From Dokdonella_A sp963758365 (GTDB taxonomy: Bacteria; Pseudomonadota; Gammaproteobacteria; Xanthomonadales; Rhodanobacteraceae): a stretch of 64,000 bases of DNA. How positions within the stretch are numbered: the stretch's first letter is position 1; every line of letters starts with the position of its first letter. Both the position numbers and the translations under genes were made by a program. The stretch is from NCBI GenBank assembly GCA_963758365.1, contig CAVWVB010000001.1:1116001-1180000 (forward strand), read 5' to 3'. Shown piece after piece: positions 35,454 through 42,176 of this stretch. Under the pieces are notes generated by a model. It was not told the DNA's origin and made no database searches. It saw only the letters and a program-made list of their open reading frames with translations.

Positions 35454-35577
35454 TGGCGGAGAGGGTGGGATTGCTTGCTCGGCTCATCCCTGAACTTCGC
35501 TCCTACGCGCTACGCGCTTCGCGCTGCGGGGCCGGCCTTCGGCTGTCCAAATTCGTTGCGGACGAATTTGTCGAACC
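35454..35577 (-). repeat. Partial tRNA-Ser copy split in its T-loop by a structured element (locus 1)
   Basis: 35454-35472 is identical to the last 19 nt of the nearby tRNA-Ser (35652-35670), and 35571-35577 resembles the other half of a T-arm (TCGAACC). Between them lie 98 nt. These include a 9-bp stem CAAATTCGT/ACGAATTTG with loop TGCGG (35548-35570), a GC-rich middle with GGGGCCGGCC, and a second small hairpin around GGCTCATCCCTGAAC. The same element, with compensatory changes in the stem, sits in the same T-loop position at 41881-41961. Confidence 0.8.
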
Positions 35578-35618
35578 GCAGTGGGTTCATTCACCCGACC
35601 CATCACCTCCGGACAAAC

Positions 35619-35643
35619 AAAACGCCCCGCGTGGGGGCGTTTT
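35619..35643 (-). terminator. Intrinsic terminator of tRNA-Ser(CGA)
   Basis: A 10-bp stem, AAAACGCCCC and GGGGCGTTTT, with loop GCGTG. T-rich sequence follows on both strands. It lies nine bases beyond the tRNA CCA end on the minus strand and could work in both directions. Confidence 0.85.
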
Positions 35644-35649
35644 TGCTTG

Positions 35650-35742
<93 letters not shown>

Positions 35743-35756
35743 GAGCGGGGTCGCGG

Positions 35757-35785
35757 ATGATACGAGGCCGCGAGCGCTGAAACAA
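35757..35785 (-). promoter_or_regulatory. Sigma-70 promoter of tRNA-Ser(CGA)
   Basis: On the minus strand TTGTTT and TATCAT are separated by 17 bases; the -10 lies 15 bases upstream of the tRNA. It has the same -10 and spacing as the tRNA-Ala promoter. Confidence 0.7.
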
Positions 35786-35890
35786 GTCAGTGTCTCGATC
35801 GTCCAGGATTTCTCGCGTGGTCCGGGATAACCCGTCCGATGCGCGGTCGGCTAGACTGACTGTTCTTTCTCCGGCGGCCGTCGAGCGTCC

Positions 35891-36283
35891 ATGAGCACGA
35901 TTTCGGTTCCGGTTTCCTACGGCGAGCTGATCGACAAGATCACGATCCTGGAGATCAAGGCCGAGCGCATGCGCGAAGAGACCAAGCGCGCCAATGTGCG
36001 CGCGGAGCTCGACCTGCTGAACGCGACCTGGTCGGCCGATCCGCTCTCACGCCGCGACATCGACGCCGAACGGCGCCGGTTGCGCGCGGTCAACGAGACA
36101 CTCTGGGACATCGAGGACCGCATCCGCATCAAGGAAAAAGCAAAAATCTTCGACGCGGAATTCATCGAGGTCGCGCGCTCGGTCTATGTCCGCAACGACG
36201 AGCGCGCGCGCCTCAAGCGCGCAATCAACGAAAAGCTCGGTTCCAGTCTGATCGAGGAGAAATCCTACGAGGATTACGGCTGA
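35891..36283 (+). CDS. DUF6165 family protein
   Basis: A 130-residue cytoplasmic protein beginning STISVPVSYGELIDKITILEIKAERM, the signature of a small family found in lipopolysaccharide and glycosyltransferase gene neighbourhoods. It is largely helical and charged, with a likely coiled coil from 40 to 100 (RRRLRAVNETLWDIEDRIRIKEKAK). It converges on the GT9 glycosyltransferase with a ten-base overlap of 3' ends, in keeping with that context. The molecular function is unknown. Confidence 0.75.
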   Translation: MSTISVPVSYGELIDKITILEIKAERMREETKRANVRAELDLLNATWSADPLSRRDIDAERRRLRAVNETLWDIEDRIRIKEKAKIFDAEFIEVARSVYVRNDERARLKRAINEKLGSSLIEEKSYEDYG

Positions 36284-37371
36284 GAGTCCGCCGGTATCGG
36301 GTCCGGGGGCGTCTTGCGCGTGGCGTTGAACGCCTCCAGGCGTTCGAGCACGTCGTCGACGGCGATCAGGTCCATGACTCCGGGGTATTCGAGCTTGGTG
36401 CCCCAGGCCAGCGCTTCCGCCGGTTTCTTGCGGAATCGTCGCGCGGCCGCATCGTAGCGATCCACGCACCATTGCCGATCCGAGTACGGGCCGGAGCGCG
36501 CGGGATTGCTTGCGGCGTGCAGACCCAGCACCGCGGTACCGACCGCATTGGCCATGTGCATCGGCCCCGAATCGGGGCACAGCACGAGGTCGGCGCGCGC
36601 GAGCAGCGCGAGCAACTGCTTGAGCGTGTCTTTGCCGACCAGGTCGAGTGGCCGGGTGCGCATCCGGGCCAGGATCGCATCGCCAAACTCGCGTTCGAAC
36701 ACGCTGGGTCCGCCGCAAAGGACGACGCGCCAGCCAAGCTCCGATGCCGCGTGATCCATGACCGCCGCGTAGCATTCCGGACGCCAGTTGCGCAGGCGGT
36801 GACTCGAAACCGGGTTGACCAGCAGGGTCCGTGCGGAGCCGGGCAGATGGCGAGCCGCGAATGCGCGCGCCTCATCCGCAAGCGGAATGTTCCAGCGCAC
36901 CTTGGTCTGCTTGAGTCCGAGCGGTTCGAGGAAACTCGCCATCGCGTCGAGCACGTGATCGCCGCTGCGCGATGCGATCCGGCAGTTGATGAAGAACCCG
37001 TGCAGGTCCTTCGAGCGCGCGCGGTCGTAGCCGATCCGCAGCGGCGCCTTCACAGCCAGGCTGAGCAGATTGGAACGCAGCGCGACCTGCATGTGCAGCA
37101 GCGCGTCGAAGCGGCGCCCGGCGAGCTGCGCACGCACCTGGCGATAGCCCGCCCGGCCCGCATACTTGTCGAATACGAGGAACTCGACCCCCGGCAGGTC
37201 ACCCACGAGCTTGTGCTCGAGCTTGCCGATCAGCCAGGTGAGGCGCGTGCGCGGCCATTGCTCCTGCAGCGTGTGCAGCATCGGGACCACATGGGTCACG
37301 TCGCCGATTGCCGAGGTCCGCAGCAGGCAGAGCGATTCGGGCTCCGTGTCGGGAATTGCAACTCGATCCAT
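36274..37371 (-). CDS. Glycosyltransferase family 9 (heptosyltransferase-like)
   Basis: A 365-residue enzyme of lipopolysaccharide core assembly. The N-terminal LCLLRTSAIGDVTHVVPMLHTLQ is the acceptor-side signature. The C-terminal nucleotide-sugar region has LLVNPVSSHRLRNWRPECYA, VVLCGGPSVFE and ADLVLCPDSGPMHMANAVGTAVLGLH, the GT9 hallmark. It resembles heptosyltransferase I (WaaC) most; the exact sugar is not provable. The ATG before DRVAIPDTEPE is chosen because it directly precedes the first conserved strand. It is divergent from kdkA, 72 bases away, which also acts on the inner core. Confidence 0.88.
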   Translation of the reverse strand: MDRVAIPDTEPESLCLLRTSAIGDVTHVVPMLHTLQEQWPRTRLTWLIGKLEHKLVGDLPGVEFLVFDKYAGRAGYRQVRAQLAGRRFDALLHMQVALRSNLLSLAVKAPLRIGYDRARSKDLHGFFINCRIASRSGDHVLDAMASFLEPLGLKQTKVRWNIPLADEARAFAARHLPGSARTLLVNPVSSHRLRNWRPECYAAVMDHAASELGWRVVLCGGPSVFEREFGDAILARMRTRPLDLVGKDTLKQLLALLARADLVLCPDSGPMHMANAVGTAVLGLHAASNPARSGPYSDRQWCVDRYDAAARRFRKKPAEALAWGTKLEYPGVMDLIAVDDVLERLEAFNATRKTPPDPIPADSQP

Positions 37372-37443
37372 GCCGCGCTTGCTACCATCTGCATCGGGTG
37401 TGCGCGGCGAGCCCACGCAACGGGCAGTCAACTTGGCAGACGA

Positions 37444-38205
37444 ATGATCCAGGCGCAAGTTCAATCCACTTCCGACGGTGCGATCCTGTTCGACCCCGCG
37501 CTCGCTGCCGCGCCGCGGGACGAATGGTTCGATTGCGAGTACTGGCGCGAGCTCGGCCAGGCCGCTTCGGTGCCGGGTGGTCGCGGCGGCGTGACCTACG
37601 TCGAGACGCCGGTCGGCCCCTGCGCATTGCGCCACTACCATCGTGGAGGACTCGTCGCCAGGGTCAGCGCGGATCGGTATTTCTGGCTTGCAGCAGCACG
37701 CACGCGTTCGTTCGCCGAATTCCGCCTGCTCGCAAAAATGGACAGCTTCGGTCTGCCGGTGCCGGTGCCCGTCGCCGCGCGTTACGTTCGTCACGGAGCG
37801 AGCTACCAGGCTGACCTTCTGACGCGGCGGATCGCGTCTGCGCACACGCTCGCGGCGCGCCTGCACGACCGCGTCCCCGATCCTGCACTCGGTGAGCGGG
37901 TCGGACGCACGATCGCGCGGTTTCATGCGGCCGGCGTCTGGCATGCGGATCTCAACGCCCACAACATCCTCGTCGATGAGCGCGGGAAAGTCTGGCTGAT
38001 CGATTTCGATCGCGGGCGCCTGCGCCGGCCGCTGGCGATGTGGCGACGCTCGAACCTGCGCCGCCTGCGGCGTTCGCTCGAGAAAGTCGGCGCCTCGGCG
38101 ATGAATGCGTTCGACTCGAGGTTCTGGGATCCGTTGCTGGCCGCCTATCGCCCGGCACTCGTACAGGCGTTGCCGTCCGCGGCGCCGCGGGGAACCCTGT
38201 CATGA
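37444..38205 (+). CDS. kdkA: 3-deoxy-D-manno-octulosonic acid (Kdo) kinase
   Basis: A 253-residue kinase-fold enzyme that phosphorylates Kdo in the lipopolysaccharide inner core. Visible are the kinase-like catalytic loop WHADLNAHNILVD (Asp in HADL, Asn in AHN) and the metal-binding WLIDFDRGRLR. The N-lobe has GGRGGVTYVETPVGPCALRHYHRGG, typical of KdkA/WaaP proteins. The ATG lies just outside the divergent promoter region. The stop overlaps the start of the metallo-hydrolase gene (ATGA). Confidence 0.9.
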   Translation: MIQAQVQSTSDGAILFDPALAAAPRDEWFDCEYWRELGQAASVPGGRGGVTYVETPVGPCALRHYHRGGLVARVSADRYFWLAAARTRSFAEFRLLAKMDSFGLPVPVPVAARYVRHGASYQADLLTRRIASAHTLAARLHDRVPDPALGERVGRTIARFHAAGVWHADLNAHNILVDERGKVWLIDFDRGRLRRPLAMWRRSNLRRLRRSLEKVGASAMNAFDSRFWDPLLAAYRPALVQALPSAAPRGTLS

Positions 38206-38969
38206 GCCTCGCACTGCGATTTCTCGGTGTCGGCAGCGCCCAGGCTCCCGAACTGGGTTCGGCCTGTGGCGTGATCGAATCCGCCGGCATGCCGGTGCTG
38301 ATGATCGATTGCGGACCGGAGGCACTCGCCGCGTATCTCGCCCATTACCAGGTGCCTCCGCGCGCGATCTACATCACGCACACGCACATGGATCACGTGG
38401 CCGGCCTCGAGCGCCTGTTCTACACGGCCTACTTCGACGATGCGCTACGCGGCCACGTGCGCCTGTACGCACATGCCGCGCTGGTCCCACTGTTGCAGGC
38501 GCGCATCGCCGACTATCCGGAGGTCATCGCCGAAGGCGGCGCGAATTTCTGGGATGCGTTCCGGCTGATTCCATGTTCACGCGGATTCTGGTGCGACGGT
38601 TTCTGGTTCGGCGTGTTCGCGACACGCCATCATGCTCCGAATACCTCGTTCGGACTCTCCCTGGCCGGCAGCATGGTCTGGACCGGCGATACCCGGCCGA
38701 TACCCGAGGCGCTGGCCGCCAGCGCGGCCAGCGGCGAGCTCGTCGCGCACGACTGCGCATTGCACGGAAACCCGTCCCATACCGGTCTCGATGATCTCGA
38801 ACGCGAGTATCCGCAGACCCTGCGGGATCGCCTGATGCTCTATCACTACGCGAGCGAGAGCGATGCGCGCGCGATGGAATCGAAGGGGTGGCGGGTCGCT
38901 CGGAGCGGCGACGTGGTCGTGCTGCCGATGCCGCGCCGCCATGGCGCGGTCGCTGCGGAGGTGGTCTGA
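38202..38969 (+). CDS. Metallo-beta-lactamase-fold hydrolase (RNase Z-like)
   Basis: A 255-residue protein with the two-metal motif THTHMDHVAGLERL (about 62-75), a further histidine in FATRHHAPNTSFGL, the aspartate in MVWTGDTRPIPE and LVAHDCALHGN, and the late histidine in MLYHYASES. The layout is closest to the ribonuclease Z / cyclic-nucleotide phosphodiesterase branch of the superfamily. The start overlaps kdkA and the stop directly abuts the moaA start, so it bridges a lipopolysaccharide gene and molybdopterin genes. The substrate is unknown. Confidence 0.85.
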   Translation: MSLALRFLGVGSAQAPELGSACGVIESAGMPVLMIDCGPEALAAYLAHYQVPPRAIYITHTHMDHVAGLERLFYTAYFDDALRGHVRLYAHAALVPLLQARIADYPEVIAEGGANFWDAFRLIPCSRGFWCDGFWFGVFATRHHAPNTSFGLSLAGSMVWTGDTRPIPEALAASAASGELVAHDCALHGNPSHTGLDDLEREYPQTLRDRLMLYHYASESDARAMESKGWRVARSGDVVVLPMPRRHGAVAAEVV

Positions 38970-40013
38970 ATGGCAATCGGGATTCCGTCCAGGCTCGACA
39001 ACTCGCCACCGCTCGACCGGCGCGGGCGAGCGCTGTCGGACCTGCGAATCTCGGTGCTGGATCGCTGCAATTTCCGTTGCCCGTATTGCATGCCCGAGGA
39101 TCAGTACCCACGCGATCACGAGTTCCTGAGCAAGGCCGAACGCCTGCGTTTCGAGGAAATCGAGCGTCTCACCGGGCTGTTCGCCGATCAGGGCGTGCGC
39201 AAGCTGCGCCTGACCGGCGGCGAGCCACTGCTGCGCCGCGACCTGCCCGAACTCGTGCGCAGGCTCGCCCGGCTGCCCGGGATCGAGGATATCGCGCTGA
39301 CCACCAACGGCAGCCTGCTCGTGGCGCAGGTCGAGCGCCTGCGTGATGCGGGTCTTCGGCGGATCACCCTGAGTGTCGACACCCTCGACGCGGCGACGTT
39401 CCGCAGACTTTCCGGCGGGCGCGGCGAAATTGCCGACGTGCTCGATGCGATCGCGGCGGCGGAGCACGCCGGTTTCACTCCTCTCAAGATCAATTGCGTG
39501 GTCATGCGTGGCGCGAACGACGGCCAGGTGCTCGACCTGGTCGATCATTTCCGCGGCAGCGGCCACATCGTCCGCTTCATCGAGTACATGGATGTCGGCA
39601 CCTGCAACGACTGGCGTCGCGACCTCGTCGTACCGAGTGCGGAACTGCGTGAACGCATCGCGAGCCGCTGGCCGCTGGTCGCGCTCGGCCCCAACTATGC
39701 GGGTGAAGTCGCGCGTCGCTGGGGGTTCGCCGACGGTTTCGGTGAAATCGGCTTCATCAGCTCGGTCACCGAACCGTTTTGCGGCGGCTGCACGCGGGCG
39801 CGTCTTTCCGCCGATGGCAAGCTGTACACGTGTCTGTTCGCCGGATCGGGCCATGACCTGCGTGGTCCGCTGCGCGCGGGTGCCGGTGATGCGGAGCTTG
39901 CGGGCCTGATCCGTGCGGTCTGGAACGCACGCGAGGACCGCTACAGCGAGATTCGCAGCAGCGTGTCGCCAGACGCGCGTGCCCATGTCGAAATGTACGC
40001 GATCGGCGGTTGA
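38970..40013 (+). CDS. moaA: GTP 3',8-cyclase (molybdenum cofactor biosynthesis)
   Basis: A radical-SAM enzyme of 347 residues that rearranges GTP in the first step of molybdopterin synthesis. The SAM cluster cysteines are Cys33, Cys37 and Cys40 (DRCNFRCPYCM). The second cluster is in FCGGCTRARLSADGKLYTCLF, and the C-terminus ends in the functional GG pair. RLTGGEPLLRRDL and LSVDTLDAATFRRLSGG are typical. The start directly follows the metallo-hydrolase stop. moaC follows after 34 bases. Confidence 0.97.
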   Translation: MAIGIPSRLDNSPPLDRRGRALSDLRISVLDRCNFRCPYCMPEDQYPRDHEFLSKAERLRFEEIERLTGLFADQGVRKLRLTGGEPLLRRDLPELVRRLARLPGIEDIALTTNGSLLVAQVERLRDAGLRRITLSVDTLDAATFRRLSGGRGEIADVLDAIAAAEHAGFTPLKINCVVMRGANDGQVLDLVDHFRGSGHIVRFIEYMDVGTCNDWRRDLVVPSAELRERIASRWPLVALGPNYAGEVARRWGFADGFGEIGFISSVTEPFCGGCTRARLSADGKLYTCLFAGSGHDLRGPLRAGAGDAELAGLIRAVWNAREDRYSEIRSSVSPDARAHVEMYAIGG

Positions 40014-40047
40014 TCGCGATTCCCGCAACGAACGAGGCGAGGAAGAC

Positions 40048-40548
40048 ATGGCGAGAACCAAGAGGACTCTGACCCACCTGGATTCGGCGGGCCGACCGCG
40101 AATGGTCGATGTCGGCGCGAAGGAACCGCTGCGTCGCGAGGCGGTCGCCGAAGTGCACGTGCGCTTTCCCGCAGCGGTTGCGCGCACACTGCGCGCGCAG
40201 GACATGCGCTCCGCGAAGGGTCCGGTCATCGATACCGCGATCATCGCGGGCACGATGGCGGCGAAACGGGCCCACGAATTGATTCCGTTCTGTCATCCGC
40301 TCGCGATCGAGAGCTGTCGTTTCGAAGTGAAGTTCGCGACGACGACCGCGTTGCGAATACGCTGCACGGTCGCGATTACCCACAAGACCGGGGTCGAAAT
40401 GGAGGCACTGACCGGCGCCAGCGTCGCCGCATTGACCATTTACGACATGTGCAAGGCGCTTTCGCACGAGATCGTGATCGACGGACTGCATCTCGAAGGG
40501 AAGAGCGGCGGCAGGCGCCGGGTCAGGAAGGGCCGGGTGGTCGAGTGA
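40048..40548 (+). CDS. moaC: Cyclic pyranopterin monophosphate synthase
   Basis: A 166-residue partner of MoaA converting the cyclised GTP to cyclic pyranopterin monophosphate. Motifs: THLDSAGRPRMVDVGAKEPLRREAVA, AAKRAHELIPFCHPLAI and KTGVEMEALTGASVAALTIYDMCKAL, with the catalytic lysine region at the C-terminus (LEGKSGG). The ATG has GAGGAAG just upstream. The stop overlaps the GTG of moaD. Confidence 0.97.
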   Translation: MARTKRTLTHLDSAGRPRMVDVGAKEPLRREAVAEVHVRFPAAVARTLRAQDMRSAKGPVIDTAIIAGTMAAKRAHELIPFCHPLAIESCRFEVKFATTTALRIRCTVAITHKTGVEMEALTGASVAALTIYDMCKALSHEIVIDGLHLEGKSGGRRRVRKGRVVE

Positions 40549-40781
40549 ACTACCGTCTGCTGTATTTCGCGAGCCTTGCCGATCGTGCCGGGAGCGGCGA
40601 GACGCGTGCGAGCGCGGCGCGTACGCCGCGGGAGCTGTACGCCGAGGTCGCCGCGGCGCATGCGTTTCCTTTTTCGGAGCAGCGCTTGCGAGTCGCGGTG
40701 AACGGCAGCCTGGTCGATTGGGACCATGTGCTGGCCGACGGCGACGAAATCGTGTTCCTGCCGCCGGTATCGGGCGGATGA
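40545..40781 (+). CDS. moaD: Molybdopterin synthase sulfur carrier subunit
   Basis: A 78-residue ubiquitin-fold protein with the obligatory C-terminal GG (PPVSGG) that becomes a thiocarboxylate. The start is GTG, overlapping the moaC stop (GTGA). ADGDEIVFLPPVSGG is diagnostic. Confidence 0.95.
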   Translation: MNYRLLYFASLADRAGSGETRASAARTPRELYAEVAAAHAFPFSEQRLRVAVNGSLVDWDHVLADGDEIVFLPPVSGG

Positions 40782-40836
40782 CGGGTCCTGGTCGACACTC
40801 GGGTCCGGAACGCGCGCCTGCGGGGTCGCGTCCTTC

Positions 40837-41250
40837 GTGAAGCGCTTTCGCCTTTCCGATGCGACGCTCGATATCGCCACGGAGAAATCCGCGCTGAACG
40901 ATGCAGGGGCGGGCGCCTGCGCGACATTCGAAGGCTGGGTGCGCAACCACAACGATGGCCGCGAGGTGCGGCGGCTCGACTATCACGCGTATTCCGCGCT
41001 CGCCGAGAGCGAGGGCGAGGCCATACTCGGCGAGGCATTCGAGCATTTCGCGATACGCGAAGCGCGCTGCGTACATCGCGTGGGCACGCTGACGGTCGGC
41101 GACATCGCGGTATGGGTGGCGGTCAGCGCCGATCATCGGGATGCTGCCTTCGCAGCGTGTCGCTGGATCATCGACGAGGTGAAACGGCGCGTGCCGATCT
41201 GGAAGAACGAGCACTACGCCGATGGCGAGTCGGGGTGGCTGCATCCCTGA
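40837..41250 (+). CDS. moaE: Molybdopterin synthase catalytic subunit
   Basis: A 137-residue large subunit that inserts sulfur into the pterin with MoaD. ATFEGWVRNHNDGREV, LDYHAYSALAESEGEAI, VHRVGTLTVGDIAVWVAVSA and the active-site lysine region RRVPIWKNEHY are present. I chose GTG at KRFRLSD; it makes the protein slightly shorter than E. coli MoaE (150). The alternative upstream starts would overlap moaD. It is the last gene of moaA-moaC-moaD-moaE; moaB, moeA and moeB are not in the window. Confidence 0.92.
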   Translation: MKRFRLSDATLDIATEKSALNDAGAGACATFEGWVRNHNDGREVRRLDYHAYSALAESEGEAILGEAFEHFAIREARCVHRVGTLTVGDIAVWVAVSADHRDAAFAACRWIIDEVKRRVPIWKNEHYADGESGWLHP

Positions 41251-41268
41251 GCGGCTGGGTGCGCTGGC

Positions 41269-41674
41269 GCATCGCATGCGCTGCCGAGCGACCGGCCAGG
41301 GATGGCCGGGCCGGACGCATGCACCAGGGATGGTTTCTCGCGCGCAGTGCTCTGCAAGATGAAAGCAAGGCAAGGTGAAAGCAGGGGTGGCAGCTCCGCC
41401 AGCCGCATCCCGGCACCCGAATCACTCACTACCGTTGCTTCCTTCCGGACCTGGGGGGCGAGGCGGCGCGTTCTTGCGATGCCATCGGGCATCGCATGCG
41501 CTGCCGAGCGACCGGCCAGGGATGGCCGGGCCGGACGCAGGCACCAGGGATGGTTTCTCGCGCGTAGTGCTCTGCAAGATGAAAGCAAGGCAAAGTGAAA
41601 GCAGGGGTGGCAGCTCCGCCAGCCGCATCCCGGCACCCGAATCACTCACTACCGTTGCTTCCTTCCGGACCTGG
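41269..41674. repeat. Tandem duplication spanning SRP RNA (two 186-bp copies, 220 bp apart)
   Basis: 41269-41454 and 41489-41674 are identical apart from about three substitutions. Each copy holds about 115 bases of 3' flank plus the conserved 3' two-thirds of the SRP RNA. Only the right-hand copy has the 5' domain needed for a complete gene. Confidence 0.9.
41384..41454 (-). pseudogene. Truncated second copy of SRP RNA
   Basis: Carries the SRP core CAGGTCCGGAAGGAAGCA and the GGTGCCGGGATG segment through to the 3' strand, but the 5' strand that must pair with it is replaced by unrelated GC-rich sequence. It cannot fold into a full hairpin. Confidence 0.8.
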
Positions 41675-41718
41675 CGGGGTTTGCGAGCTATCGTCGCGGG
41701 AGAACCGACGGAGCCACC
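41604..41718 (-). ncRNA. ffs: Signal recognition particle RNA, small bacterial (4.5S)
   Basis: About 115 nt. The minus strand begins GGTGGCTCCG, which pairs with the 3' end CGGAGCTGCCACC, passes GGTTCTCCCGC, the near-invariant Ffh-binding core CAGGTCCGGAAGGAAGCA, and GGTGCCGGGATG on the return strand. It lies 39 bases downstream of tRNA-Ser(GGA) on the same strand, so both may share a transcript. Confidence 0.93.
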
Positions 41719-41725
41719 ATGAGAC

Positions 41726-41745
41726 CGGTGACTCGGCTGTCACCG
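41726..41745 (-). other. Hairpin between tRNA-Ser and SRP RNA
   Basis: CGGTGAC and GTCACCG form a 7-bp stem with a six-base loop between the tRNA 3' end and the SRP RNA 5' end. There is no T-run; it may be a processing signal or a weak terminator. Confidence 0.4.
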
Positions 41746-41757
41746 AGTAACGAAACG

Positions 41758-41850
41758 TGGCGGAGAGGGCGGGATTCGAACCCGCGAAACGGGGATTAGC
41801 CGTTTACACACTTTCCAGGCGTGCTCCTTCGACCGCTCGGACACCTCTCC
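41758..41850 (-). tRNA. tRNA-Ser(GGA)
   Basis: A 93-nt class II tRNA with encoded CCA: acceptor GGAGAGG/CCTCTCC, anticodon loop CTGGAAA (GGA, reads UCC/UCU), long variable arm and T-arm CGGGTTCGAATCCCG. An interrupted second copy lies immediately upstream. Confidence 0.97.
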
Positions 41851-41870
41851 ACAAAACCATTATTGCAGTG

Positions 41871-42039
41871 GGGCGGGATTGTTCGGCTCATCCTGAGCCT
41901 CACCCCTCGCTGCGCTCGGGGCCAGCCCTGCGGCTGTCCCCATTCGTTCCAGACGAATGGGTCGAACCCGCGAAACGGACGAATTTGTCGAACCCGATTC
42001 TTTCCAGGCGTGCTCCTTCGACCGCTCGGACACCTCTCC
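41871..42039 (-). repeat. Interrupted tRNA-Ser copy with T-loop element (locus 2)
   Basis: 42000-42039 is identical to the first 40 nt of tRNA-Ser(GGA) (41811-41850). Moving 3' on the minus strand there is a short stretch with a partial element, then the T-arm 5' half (41962-41978, identical to 41775-41791), then an 81-nt insert (41881-41961), then the T-arm 3' half (41871-41880). The insert has the 9-bp stem CCCATTCGT/ACGAATGGG with loop TCCAG (41939-41961) and a second hairpin GGCTCA/TGAGCC. It occupies the same T-loop position as the element at 35473-35570. Confidence 0.8.
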
Positions 42040-42075
42040 GCATTTGCGCTGCCGCGCCTCGCGTGCGGGCCGCGC

Positions 42076-42104
42076 AGAATACCCGCCACACGATGCGCAT
42101 ACAA
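42076..42104 (-). promoter_or_regulatory. Sigma-70 promoter upstream of the interrupted tRNA-Ser copy
   Basis: Minus strand TTGTAT and TATTCT are separated by 17 bases, with the -10 37 bases upstream of the tRNA-like 5' end at 42039. It looks like the original tRNA-Ser promoter; the intact tRNA lies about 190 bases further downstream. Confidence 0.6.
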
Positions 42105-42176
42105 GCCGATCCGCCTGCGCGCGGCCTGCGTCATCCCACGCTTGCTACAATCGCCCACTCGTCTCGCGGACTTCCG

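Noticed and set aside
35454..35472. Second attachment site of an island at tRNA-Ser(CGA)
   Set aside because: It repeats the tRNA 3' end, but there is no integrase or cargo in the 180 bases between the copies, and the paired element at 41.9 kb shows that a T-loop insertion explains it better.
41384..41454. Second functional SRP RNA
   Set aside because: The 5' strand required to close the hairpin is absent from this copy.
42000..42039. Second functional tRNA-Ser
   Set aside because: Only the first 40 nt are present before unrelated sequence and the T-loop insertion; the acceptor 3' strand and CCA are missing.
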